Source of the DNA: a virus
IMG/VR virus record: IMGVR_UViG_3300020439_000044
Location: 1-30,934 of that record
Strand: one strand, 5' to 3'
DNA: 30,934 nt
How positions within the stretch are numbered: position 1 is the stretch's first letter; each line of letters begins with the position of its first letter. The notes under the pieces were generated by a model that was not told the origin of the DNA, did not search any database, and saw only the letters and a list, made by a program, of their open reading frames with translations. Positions 24,370 through 30,633 of the stretch are shown here, piece after piece. The position numbers and the translations under genes were made by a program.

Positions 24370-24531
24370 TTACAAATTAATTGTATCTATCAAATGATTA
24401 TGTTGTTCTAATCTACTAGGAATAACTTTTGTATAGTTACACCAGTTACAACACACACCACTTGCTACTGGCTCTGCATTGTGCCTGTCATCTACGTTCC
24501 TGATAACCTGACCACAAATTGTGCAAATCAT
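24370..24531 (-). CDS. Small zinc-binding protein (53 aa)
   Basis: I choose the ATG at 24531, five bases after AAAGG, over an upstream ATG at 24588 that lacks a ribosome-binding site. The product MICTICGQVIRNVDDRHNAE has a CxxC (C3, C6), then HNAEPVASGVCCNWC with C27, C28 and C31, then a VIPSRL tail. This C-x2-C...HNAxP...G-x-CC-x2-CN...VIPxR pattern is familiar from a widespread small phage zinc-finger family of unknown role. It probably binds one zinc. It is first in a minus operon with a TATAAT element upstream. Confidence 0.7.
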   Translation of the reverse strand: MICTICGQVIRNVDDRHNAEPVASGVCCNWCNYTKVIPSRLEQHNHLIDTINL

Positions 24532-24573
24532 ATCTGCCTTTCGTTTCTTATAATTAAGAGTACTGCATGTAAG

Positions 24574-24602
24574 ATTATATGTAAACAACTGCTTACTTAA
24601 AA
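24574..24602 (-). promoter_or_regulatory. Promoter for small minus genes
   Basis: Perfect TATAAT on the minus strand (complement of 24574-24579), 17 bp after a poor -35 (TTTTAA, complement of 24597-24602). The start near 24567 gives a ~35-base leader. Direct repeats of AATTAAGAGT at 24552-24561 and 24601-24610 flank it and might be operators for this divergent region. Confidence 0.45.
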
Positions 24603-24640
24603 TTAAGAGTGTAGTAATGTGTAAGAAAGGAAAGGAAACT

Positions 24641-24787
24641 ATGAGTACATTAGAAATATACTTTTGGTTATTGTTGCCTGTGTATCTAGTAGGTGCATTA
24701 ACTATTGCTAACTGGTTAGCTAGTTGGACAGACTATTACGTAAGATTATATAAAGAAAAAAAAGTTAGAGAAAAAGACAACATATAA
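24641..24787 (+). CDS. 48-aa single-pass membrane protein
   Basis: ATG at 24641 after GAAAGGAAACT, 48 codons. Residues ~6-29 (IYFWLLLPVYLVGALTIANW...) are a clear membrane helix, followed by a positively charged tail (KEKKVREKD), predicting the C-terminus in the cytoplasm. It is divergent from the zinc-protein operon and is the first plus-strand gene. Candidates are a small inner-membrane toxin, an exclusion protein or a holin-like accessory. Position far from the lysis genes disfavours a holin. A promoter-like TGGACA...TATAAA lies within its 3' half (24725-24754). Confidence 0.65.
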   Translation: MSTLEIYFWLLLPVYLVGALTIANWLASWTDYYVRLYKEKKVREKDNI

Positions 24788-24820
24788 TTACAGTTATGTT
24801 AATGTAAATTTAGAAAGGAA

Positions 24821-25009
24821 ATGATGAAAGGAACGCATAAGGTTGGAAACACTATCAATAGCAATAGTGATGTTAAATACCATATAAACAATGTAATTCC
24901 AGTTTGGTACGCTAACTTTCATCTTTCTTTCAAGCTACTTACACGCTGTAGCCCTTTACTTCATATACGTATGAATAGTGTAGGTAGCTTGAAGATATCG
25001 GCAGAATAG
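24821..25009 (+). CDS. Possible leader ORF overlapping structured RNA
   Basis: Tandem ATGs at 24821/24824 follow AGAAAGGA, a usable Shine-Dalgarno, and open a 62-codon frame ending in TAG at 25009. The first ~35 residues look ordinary, but the second half is simply the translation of the paired arms at 24931-24999. If translated, the ribosome would unwind those arms, as in an attenuator leader. It may equally be an incidental frame or a remnant. No known domain. Confidence 0.3.
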   Translation: MMKGTHKVGNTINSNSDVKYHINNVIPVWYANFHLSFKLLTRCSPLLHIRMNSVGSLKISAE

Positions 25010-25381
25010 TCTTAGATTAAGTTCGGACAACGCCTTGTACTTTATAGAAATATAAAGACTGCTAGCAGGTAAGCCCAAAACTTTGCAGGTGGGAAAGTAA
25101 GCTAGATATCTTCAAGCTATCTATAAACGATAGTAGATAATCCTGTAAAAACAGCTTGTGGTTGAAAATCCACGCAGGTATTTGAGCTACTTAGTGTGTT
25201 GCCTAAGTTAACAAGGTTATCCATAGGATAAAAAACACATTGTAGGTAGCTTGTAGCACATAGGTTATGTCTGCCTTGCAGTCAAGATTAAAGTTACGCC
25301 TGTGTGTTACAAGCTATCTAGTTAGTAAGAGTTCTTTTCAATGCCCTGTTTTGAACTACCGAAAGCTAGATAGTTTTTTTT
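24928..25381 (+). ncRNA. Large structured RNA with two tandem switch-like units
   Basis: No gene fits here, but pairing is extensive. Unit 1: 24928-24944 pairs with 24978-24994 (17 bp), or 24981-24999 pairs with 25105-25123 (19 bp, one G-U). Unit 2: 25185-25200 pairs with 25234-25251 (9+7 bp, two-base bulge), or 25243-25264 pairs with 25299-25320 (22 bp, three G-U). In both units the middle arm carries TAGGTAGCTTG and can pair with either neighbour. The third arm of unit 2 also forms the terminator stem (25311-25321 with 25366-25376). Internal hairpins include TTCATA-TACG-TATGAA, CTTTATA-GAAA-TATAAAG (25040-25057), CTGT-AAAA-ACAG and TTATCC-ATA-GGATAA. Either an attenuator leader for the operon at 25433 or a free ornate phage RNA (GOLLD/ROOL-like in size and setting). 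The 5' end is uncertain. Confidence 0.7.
25311..25381 (+). terminator. Intrinsic terminator ending the structured RNA
   Basis: AAGCTATCTAG (25311-25321) pairs with CTAGATAGTTT (25366-25376): 11 bp with one G-U. It encloses a 44-nt loop that has its own AGTTC/GAACT stem (25330-25334, 25353-25357). Eight T's run from 25374 to 25381. The first arm also belongs to the 22-bp helix of unit 2, so the two are mutually exclusive. Confidence 0.75.
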
Positions 25382-25401
25382 GTAGATATATATTTACAAT
25401 A

Positions 25402-25410
25402 TGCTACAAT
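25402..25410 (+). promoter_or_regulatory. Extended -10 promoter for plus-strand operon
   Basis: TGCTACAAT (TG-n-TACAAT, five of six consensus bases) lies 23 bases before the SGNH gene and just after the terminator. No clear -35. If active, the operon has its own promoter and need not depend on read-through from the structured RNA. Confidence 0.5.
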
Positions 25411-25432
25411 ACATATTGACAGAAAGGATAAT

Positions 25433-26215
25433 ATGTCTAAAGGAATAGATGATATAGACAACAGTTGGTTTGTTGATGAACAGTTTGACAATCGTGGAAT
25501 TGACAACGAAATATCACAACTGCAATTTAACAAGCCATACACGTTTAATCATAGAAAAGTAAATAACAAAGCTGATATAACTTTTATTGGCGATAGTGTT
25601 ATTGATTGCAAAGCATATACAGGAACAGGTAAAGGAACTGTAGAATACTTCGCAGAGTATCACGCAAACCCTACATACATGGCGAGAATAAACGACCAAA
25701 GTGTAGATGGATTTACTATCTATGATTGCATTGACAATGTAAGCAAAGTTGTTGGTAATAACGTTGTGATTAGTGCAGGTGGTAACGACTTACTAGCTAA
25801 GATGAACTTGCTAACTGTATCTGATGACAACAATATGACAATGGGATTGATGAACACAGAGTTAGACAAACTTATGTTCGCATACGAAACTATGTTGCAC
25901 CAACTACGCAAGAGAAACAGATACTTCTTATTGCTTACTTGTTATGATGGTAACTTAGCTTACAACCCACAACGTTTTGATGGTGTTGATAATGTTGCAC
26001 ACTCTATTGTTTCTATGTGGAACGACAGATTGTATAGATTAGCTAACGATTATCAAAACAGACACGACAACATTGGACAAACGTTTGATGTTCTTGACTT
26101 ACGCAACTTTATGGGAACTACTTGTTATTACAACGAGATAGAGCCAAACAAACAAGGTGCGAAACGTATTGCAAAGAACATTAGCAAACGACTACAACAT
26201 AGAGGTGTATTGTAA
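25433..26215 (+). CDS. SGNH/GDSL-fold hydrolase-like protein
   Basis: A 260-aa protein with SGNH-hydrolase blocks in order: block I ITFIGDSVID with nucleophile Ser55; a middle Gly region; block III VVISAGGNDLL with Asn118; and a C-terminal block V. SGNH enzymes are esterases or lipases acting on ester or acyl groups of lipids, polysaccharides or peptidoglycan. In block V the usual D-x-x-H-P is replaced by N-E-I-E-P (234-238), so the expected catalytic Asp and His are absent. It may be inactive, use other residues, or bind rather than cleave. There is no signal peptide. AAAGGA lies four bases before the ATG. It heads an operon of early-type genes, an odd place for a structural hydrolase. Confidence 0.65.
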   Translation: MSKGIDDIDNSWFVDEQFDNRGIDNEISQLQFNKPYTFNHRKVNNKADITFIGDSVIDCKAYTGTGKGTVEYFAEYHANPTYMARINDQSVDGFTIYDCIDNVSKVVGNNVVISAGGNDLLAKMNLLTVSDDNNMTMGLMNTELDKLMFAYETMLHQLRKRNRYFLLLTCYDGNLAYNPQRFDGVDNVAHSIVSMWNDRLYRLANDYQNRHDNIGQTFDVLDLRNFMGTTCYYNEIEPNKQGAKRIAKNISKRLQHRGVL

Positions 26216-26457
26216 TGCCTAATGTAAAAACAAATAAAGATGTTTGTGTAAATTGTAAAGCTGATGGAATTGACACACTTGCAGAGTGTAATGTATCTAA
26301 AAAAGCTAGTGAGTTGTGGGATTTAAAAGAGAACGATAAATATTGTTGGACTTGTTGGGATAACATACATTGGGAATACCAAGACTTAGCAAGAGATGGC
26401 GATTGTTATTGTGATTTATGCGAACACAATAGAAATAAAAAAATAGGTGTATTGTAA
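26215..26457 (+). CDS. Cys-rich zinc-binding protein (80 aa)
   Basis: 80 residues with eight Cys: C11/C14 (CVNC), C25, C44/C47 (CWTC) and C64/C66/C69 (CYCDLC). This is enough for two zinc sites. It is acidic with many Trp. The ATG overlaps the preceding stop (TAATG), and the same C-terminal GVL plus TAATG junction occurs in both genes. No family is recognised; small zinc proteins of phages often bind host polymerase or nucleic acid. Translation is coupled to the SGNH gene. Confidence 0.65.
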   Translation: MPNVKTNKDVCVNCKADGIDTLAECNVSKKASELWDLKENDKYCWTCWDNIHWEYQDLARDGDCYCDLCEHNRNKKIGVL

Positions 26458-26654
26458 TGAGCGATACACCTTTATTGTTAGCAATACACGAACTAAACAA
26501 ATGGTTAGATGAACAGAAAGAACTTAAATCTAATTTATCTGAACGTGATGAAAGCGATATGTTAGATAGAGAGATAGAAGTTCTTACTGGTGCAATAACA
26601 ATATGCAGAAAGTTTACTAACCATGACAAGCCAACAGAAAGCGAGGTGCAGTAA
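26457..26654 (+). CDS. 65-aa acidic helical protein
   Basis: 65 residues, nearly all helical by composition (LLLAIHELNKWLDEQKELKS, then MLDREIEVLTGAITICRKF), acidic, without a Cys motif. The start overlaps the previous TAA and the end overlaps the next ATG (TAATG), so it is part of a coupled series. Possibly a small coiled-coil dimer. Function unknown. Confidence 0.6.
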   Translation: MSDTPLLLAIHELNKWLDEQKELKSNLSERDESDMLDREIEVLTGAITICRKFTNHDKPTESEVQ

Positions 26655-26830
26655 TGGGCAGAGATATTACTGAACACATAGATGAATTTGTAGAGGACAA
26701 TTATGGACACACTAATTGGGGATATACAAGCACATACTCTAAAGAGGAACTAGCTGATACATCAAAGTATGAGCTAGAAATAAATGACAGTATTGTAATT
26801 TGGTATGAGCCATTAGAGGAAGATGCATAA
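26654..26830 (+). CDS. 58-aa acidic protein
   Basis: ATG at 26654 overlapping the preceding TAA; 58 codons; its own TAA overlaps the next ATG. It exactly fills the gap between neighbours. The product starts MGRDITEHIDEFVEDNYGHT and is acidic and aromatic-rich with a short beta-like end (SIVIWYEPLEEDA). No domain known. Strict TAATG coupling on both sides makes it credible. Confidence 0.65.
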   Translation: MGRDITEHIDEFVEDNYGHTNWGYTSTYSKEELADTSKYELEINDSIVIWYEPLEEDA

Positions 26831-27129
26831 TGGACTATCAATATTTTAGAGATAAGCCAGTGCCTAAATTAAAGCAACGTGAGAGAGTTGAGTGGATATT
26901 GACAACTGCGAGAGAGAGCAGTGAGCCAAAGGTATCAAGCAACACTTTCATCTACGACTTTCGCATACCAAGAATATCTGCACACATATTTAATATGCGT
27001 GAAGACTTGTGGGAAATAGAAACTATAAAAGAAAACAATGAGTTCTTTTATAAGTTGTTGCTTACACCACAAGAAATATTAGAACAAGCAAAGAAAGGAC
27101 AAACGTATGAGCAGACCACAATTATCTGA
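26830..27129 (+). CDS. HTH_39-like winged-helix DNA-binding protein
   Basis: 99 aa. Residues ~15-75 contain RERVEWILTTARES, then a strand-turn, then FRIPRISAHIFNMREDLWEIETIKENNEFFYKL. The pattern R-I/V-x-x-I-L ... F-x-I-x-R-I-S-A-x-I-x-x-L/M-R-x-x-x-W-x-I-E-T matches the small winged helix-turn-helix family (HTH_39) found in phages and prophages, with the recognition helix at RISAHIFNMR. It would bind DNA as a regulator. The last 23 bases overlap the next gene. Confidence 0.6.
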   Translation: MDYQYFRDKPVPKLKQRERVEWILTTARESSEPKVSSNTFIYDFRIPRISAHIFNMREDLWEIETIKENNEFFYKLLLTPQEILEQAKKGQTYEQTTII

Positions 27130-27451
27130 TACTGATTATGGATTTAATGGATTAGTAAGGATATTCAATGAAAAAGAAATAGAGATGAACGAGTGGGTTA
27201 TTGAAAGATTAGACAAAGAACGTGGTGGTATTAAGTTTGTATTACCAAATGCAGAGGGAAAAATATATCTTACATGGGGAGATTTATACCAAGTTGATGT
27301 TGTATTTGTTACATCACAAAAAAGATACAATCAAACTGTAATGTTAGGAGAACTCTATGAAATCATTGATGCACTGGAAAAATCAAGACTAAGAGTTAAA
27401 AAAACTATTGCAGATATGTTAATGAAAGCATTTAAAAGTGAGGAAGAGTAA
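27107..27451 (+). CDS. 114-aa protein, unknown
   Basis: Starts at ATG 27107 within the end of the HTH gene; GAAAGGACAAACGT precedes it, a good ribosome-binding site. The centre (GGIKFVLPNAEGKIYLTWGD, then YQVDVVFVTSQ) looks like a beta sheet; the C-terminal third is a charged helix ending in Glu. No known domain. It is co-transcribed with DNA-binding genes. Confidence 0.6.
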   Translation: MSRPQLSDTDYGFNGLVRIFNEKEIEMNEWVIERLDKERGGIKFVLPNAEGKIYLTWGDLYQVDVVFVTSQKRYNQTVMLGELYEIIDALEKSRLRVKKTIADMLMKAFKSEEE

Positions 27452-27648
27452 TGCAGGATAACTGGAAAAGATTAGCACAAGCACTGCTTGATGAGGAAGA
27501 TTACCTTAACAAGCAGACACGTGCATTTAGAAAAACAAGATTAGCAACTATTAAAATGATGAGAAATGAATTGTCAATACAAGAGATTGCTAAGTTACTT
27601 AAACTTTCAAGACAGAGAGTTTATAAGATAATTGAGAAAGGGGAGTAA
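27451..27648 (+). CDS. Small HTH protein (65 aa)
   Basis: 65 residues. The C-terminal half LSIQEIAKLLKLSRQRVYKI (41-60) is a clear helix-turn-helix of the sigma-70 region 4/resolvase type (S-x-x-E-I-A-x-x-L-x-L-S-x-x-R-V-Y). The N-terminal part is a charged helix that may dimerise. ATG and stop overlap the neighbours by one base. It probably regulates phage transcription or assists replication; the length is too short for a sigma factor. Confidence 0.65.
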   Translation: MQDNWKRLAQALLDEEDYLNKQTRAFRKTRLATIKMMRNELSIQEIAKLLKLSRQRVYKIIEKGE

Positions 27649-28544
27649 TGCCTAATTTTAATTTAGATAATTACGAAACAGTAGAAGATAGACTAAAAGT
27701 TTTTTGGAAAGAAAATCCAAAAGCAAGAATTAATACAGAGATTGTGCATATGACTGATGATGGAACTTGCGTAACTGTGAGAGCAGAGATATATAAAATG
27801 GAAGTAGATGCAAGACCAGTTACTACAGGTATAGCACAAGAAACTAAAGGGCAAGGTGGCTTTGCTAACAAAGATGCATGGGTAGAGAACTGTGAAACAT
27901 CTGCTATTGGTAGAGCTTTAGCTAACTGGATATATCAAGGTAGTAATAAAGCAAGACCTAGTAGAGAGGAAATGTCTAAGGTAGGTAACCAAGATGATAG
28001 AGTTAAGGTAGAGAAAAAGAGAGTGCAAAGACCTACTAAGGAACAGAAAGAAGCTATGAACAAAGTTGTTGATGAAATGGTTGCAGAGCCAAAGACAAAG
28101 AACAATGCATCACAACTTAAAGCACTGATGTCGGCAACTGTATCTGATGCAGAAAAATTAAAAGAGTATCAGAGAGATGCTTATGTTGAATGTGTAAGCG
28201 AACTTAAACTGCCCGAAGAAGTAGAAGATTGGGATAACGAACAGATGACTACGTTTCTTGATGTATTCCATAAACTTGTAGAGAAAGATAAAGGTTTAGG
28301 TGACCTTAACGAAGTCTTTGTAACAGAAGATATTACTGACAAAGGGGGTGATGACATGGGAGATGAGTGGAAAAGCAATCCTGCTACCGAAGCACAACTT
28401 AAATGGTGTAAGGATATAGTCGCTAAAGCTACTGACAAGAACATTGATGGACTTGCAGAACTAAAAGCACTATACAATGGTGGCGATATAAATGGCGAAA
28501 CTGCTAGTAAAATCATATCTAACTGGAACGATAAGGTTAAGTAA
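27648..28544 (+). CDS. ssDNA-binding/annealing-like protein
   Basis: A 298-aa protein. The N-terminal ~110 residues start MPNFNLDNYETVEDRLKVFW and contain the beta-rich segment EIVHMTDDGTCVTVRAEIY and then VENCETSAIGRALANWIYQG (79-98) followed by ARPSREEM. The E-N-x-E-T-S-A-x-G-R-A-L-A block is one I associate with actinophage proteins annotated as ssDNA-binding or Erf/Sak-like annealing proteins. A charged linker follows, then a C-terminal domain with PATEAQLKWCKDIV (~244-257). It would coat or anneal single strands in recombination or replication. Alternatives are a replication accessory of unknown type. Confidence 0.6.
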   Translation: MPNFNLDNYETVEDRLKVFWKENPKARINTEIVHMTDDGTCVTVRAEIYKMEVDARPVTTGIAQETKGQGGFANKDAWVENCETSAIGRALANWIYQGSNKARPSREEMSKVGNQDDRVKVEKKRVQRPTKEQKEAMNKVVDEMVAEPKTKNNASQLKALMSATVSDAEKLKEYQRDAYVECVSELKLPEEVEDWDNEQMTTFLDVFHKLVEKDKGLGDLNEVFVTEDITDKGGDDMGDEWKSNPATEAQLKWCKDIVAKATDKNIDGLAELKALYNGGDINGETASKIISNWNDKVK

Positions 28545-28849
28545 TGGAAGAGCTAGAACAAGCTAGTATCAATGTGCAAAGGTTGGTTGAAAGATTACAG
28601 AAACGTTTTCCTAACTATGACTTTAGCCAACCTGCACAATTAGATAGAAGATGTAAGAAAAGCACAACAGGTGTATGTCCTGTATCAAAACATTTAGAGT
28701 ATGCAACTGACATTGATGGTAATGATTTTTGTATTAAACAAATAAAGTTAGCTGATGAAAGCAACCCATACGCACATACAGTTGTTACTTGTAATGCAAT
28801 AATTAAAACTAAAGAAGAAAAAGAATTAGCAAAGAAAGGAATATTTTAA
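28544..28849 (+). CDS. 101-aa protein with four Cys
   Basis: A 101-aa basic protein with a helical N-terminus (INVQRLVERLQKRFPNYDFS) and four spaced Cys (37, 45, 63, 83), possibly one zinc or redox site. Start and stop overlap neighbours by one base. It follows the ssDNA-binding-like gene and may work with it in DNA metabolism, inferred from position only. Not recognised. Confidence 0.6.
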   Translation: MEELEQASINVQRLVERLQKRFPNYDFSQPAQLDRRCKKSTTGVCPVSKHLEYATDIDGNDFCIKQIKLADESNPYAHTVVTCNAIIKTKEEKELAKKGIF

Positions 28850-29058
28850 TGCCTAATATATTTGATGACCCTAAAACACTAAAGACATGGGCAATTAAGT
28901 TAGCAAATGCCTGTGGTGGTCAAAAGGTAGAGAAATCTATTATGCTTACCAAAACAAACCCACAAAGAATTAGAGAACTAATGGATGAGTTTGTATCAGA
29001 CCACAATGAAAACACAATTAAGATTGCTAATGAGATAGAGAAGCAAGAAGAAGAGTGA
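28849..29058 (+). CDS. 69-aa protein, unknown
   Basis: 69 residues beginning MPNIFDDPKTLKTWAIKLAN, helical and charged, ending in Gln/Glu repeats. The beginning MPN and the TAATG junction mirror other genes of this operon. No domain is recognised. Last full-length gene of the plus operon. Confidence 0.6.
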   Translation: MPNIFDDPKTLKTWAIKLANACGGQKVEKSIMLTKTNPQRIRELMDEFVSDHNENTIKIANEIEKQEEE

Positions 29059-29120
29059 TTTGTAAGAAGCATGACCTTCAGTATCGCAAGACTTGTTTGT
29101 ATTGTGAGCTAGGGCTTTAA
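29055..29120 (+). CDS. Possible 21-aa zinc-knuckle peptide
   Basis: A GTG at 29055 overlapping the stop of the 69-aa gene (GTGA), with AAGAAGA just upstream, opens 21 codons: (M)ICKKHDLQYRKTCLYCELGL. C3, H6, C14 and C17 could bind one zinc. Its TAA overlaps by four bases the end of the convergent metallophosphoesterase gene. Short, so uncertain. Confidence 0.35.
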   Translation: MICKKHDLQYRKTCLYCELGL

Positions 29121-30310
29121 AGTATTTTTAAATTATCCCAACCTTTTTTGTTAACTGTGAAAGTGAGAACACCAGGATGCGACCACAACCCACTGCGTTC
29201 TGTAAAGTCTATGCTTTTATCTAAACTAGGTGATTGAAACCAAGTACGATTGCCTTGTTGTTTACCACGAAAATGGTGGTAGTGACCTGTAATAAGTATC
29301 TCACAATTACCTGCAGGTAGGTGTCCATACATCTGACCCTTCCACCAATTCTCTATTTTGTTTTCAGGATTACCACTGCCACCTGTCATATGACCATGTG
29401 TCCACCCACAAGTCTTACCCTTTATATCTAATACTTGATGAAAACCATCAGGTATTTCTACCTTAACTGACTTATACCTTTGTTTGTTTGCACTCATAAT
29501 TTCTTGACAAATTTGTAAGTGCATTGTGTCACTGTTATCTAATCTGTTTGTATATACCTGACCCTTACTGGACCTAGACATTTCTCCATGATTTCCTGGA
29601 CACCCTGCAAGGACTAGCTTATCTGCTAAAGGTAAGAAGGTGTCTATTGTTTTCATAATCATAGACCTAGCTAGTGCATATTGTTCAATGAGTGAGAGTT
29701 CTACATTGAAAGGTTGGCTATCATAAAAAGCTGCAGTACAGTTTTCTGTCAAGTCACCTAGTCCTATCATGTAAATCTCATCTATATTGACACCAAGTTT
29801 ACGTAAATCTTTTATCCTATTAACTGCATCTTGTAGTGCTACATCATAACGTTTTATTGTATTCTCTACGCCAAAGTCACGCTTACCTAGTTGCCAATCT
29901 GCCATAAAAAATAAGAATGCTGTATCCCCACCTAGTGTTTTCTTTTTAATTGGTGGTTTTTTCTTAGCTTGTTTGAATAGTTCTTGAAAATACTTGTCGT
30001 GTCCAGGATTTTTCTTACGTACAACGCCTTTAAATGCGTAAAATGTTTCTGTTGTGCCACCTTTTAGCTGCACATTCCATGAAGATGCACGTACTGACCC
30101 TTCAATGTAATATAATTTAGGGTCAAACCCCCAATCACGCAGGATAGTATCAAACTTATTTCTGTAATTAGGGTCTGTTCCTACGTGTGTTATCTCACCA
30201 AGACCAGTTTGTTCGTTTACTTCTAGTCCAGGTTGCCATCCTGATTTATAAAAGTTATTACCCCACTCTTCAGGTATAGGTTTTTTTCGTGTAATACTAT
30301 CTCCTGTCAA
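29117..30310 (-). CDS. Calcineurin-like metallophosphoesterase
   Basis: About 397 aa. Dimetal phosphoesterase motifs appear in order from residue ~137: ADWQLGK (D138, the usual D-x-H being D-x-Q), GLGDLTE (D186), PGNHGE (N240, H241), HGH (305-307) and GHYHH (342-346). The N-terminal ~125 residues are extra and unrecognised. The motif set with Q in block I and the following FYDSQPFNVEL recall metallophosphoesterases common in actinophages, of unclear substrate; nuclease or phosphatase activity is expected. The frame opens with TTG at 30310, which lacks an upstream Shine-Dalgarno. A strong AGGAG lies inside the frame, five bases before an ATT codon (residue 6), so the true start may be ATT. Overlaps the convergent 21-aa frame by four bases. 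Confidence 0.8.
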   Translation of the reverse strand: MTGDSITRKKPIPEEWGNNFYKSGWQPGLEVNEQTGLGEITHVGTDPNYRNKFDTILRDWGFDPKLYYIEGSVRASSWNVQLKGGTTETFYAFKGVVRKKNPGHDKYFQELFKQAKKKPPIKKKTLGGDTAFLFFMADWQLGKRDFGVENTIKRYDVALQDAVNRIKDLRKLGVNIDEIYMIGLGDLTENCTAAFYDSQPFNVELSLIEQYALARSMIMKTIDTFLPLADKLVLAGCPGNHGEMSRSSKGQVYTNRLDNSDTMHLQICQEIMSANKQRYKSVKVEIPDGFHQVLDIKGKTCGWTHGHMTGGSGNPENKIENWWKGQMYGHLPAGNCEILITGHYHHFRGKQQGNRTWFQSPSLDKSIDFTERSGLWSHPGVLTFTVNKKGWDNLKIL

Positions 30311-30335
30311 TATAAGTATACAGGAGAATAGTATT
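30293..30335 (-). promoter_or_regulatory. Inverted repeat enclosing metallophosphoesterase RBS
   Basis: AATACTATCTCCTGT (30293-30307) and ACAGGAGAATAGTATT (30320-30335) are complementary over 15 bp with one extra base in the second arm, around a 12-base loop. In minus-strand mRNA the hairpin buries AGGAG and the candidate ATT start, so it could limit translation or be an RNase III-type processing site. There is no U-tract, so it is not a terminator. Confidence 0.65.
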
Positions 30336-30342
30336 TACTGTG

Positions 30343-30633
30343 TTATTTAGATATTTGTTTTTTAGCGTATGTCTTAACTACAGCTAAAGCAGCACCACCA
30401 CCTGCTAATGCAGCAAGTTGCACAGTATCGGCATCTACAGATACCAATGGGGCAACGACTAACGCACCAAGAAATGCCTCAACGAAAGTCCAAAAGGTTC
30501 TTTCTAGCATATCTTTAAGTTCTTCACTCATTTTATAACTCCATGCATCATTCCAAGGTGTCCACCATAAGTCCTTCTTGAACTTCCCCTCTTGGTTTCT
30601 TCTTCTATTATTCTTCTCGAATAAATCTGACAT
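30343..30633 (-). CDS. Holin (r1t-like, two membrane segments)
   Basis: 96 aa. A charged, Trp-rich N-terminus (1-45) is followed by two hydrophobic segments, ~47-66 (TFWTFVEAFLGALVVAPLVS) and ~71-88 (VQLAALAGGGAALAVVK), and a Lys-rich tail. Length, two helices and the pattern LERTFWTFVEAFLGAL...LAAL resemble class II, r1t-type holins of phages of Gram-positive bacteria, which permeabilise the inner membrane at lysis. The N-terminal extension of ~40 residues is longer than usual. The ATG overlaps the upstream TAA. No endolysin is seen next to it in the window. Confidence 0.7.
   Translation of the reverse strand: MSDLFEKNNRRRNQEGKFKKDLWWTPWNDAWSYKMSEELKDMLERTFWTFVEAFLGALVVAPLVSVDADTVQLAALAGGGAALAVVKTYAKKQISK

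Noticed and set aside
25153-25176. T-arm-like element (GTGG-loop-CCAC) suggesting a tRNA or tmRNA
   Set aside because: The loop does not match the TTCRA consensus and no acceptor, D or anticodon arms can be placed around it.
24928-25381. Group I or group II intron
   Set aside because: Flanking sequences do not form a split gene, the downstream gene has its own start, the segment ends in a U-tract terminator, and no group I P-Q-R-S or group II domain V pattern was seen.
26306-26710. Minus-strand 134-codon frame
   Set aside because: Antisense to three coupled plus-strand genes; Ser/Leu-rich shadow without a ribosome-binding site.
28181-28516. Minus-strand 111-codon frame
   Set aside because: Antisense to the ssDNA-binding-like gene; Ser-rich shadow composition.
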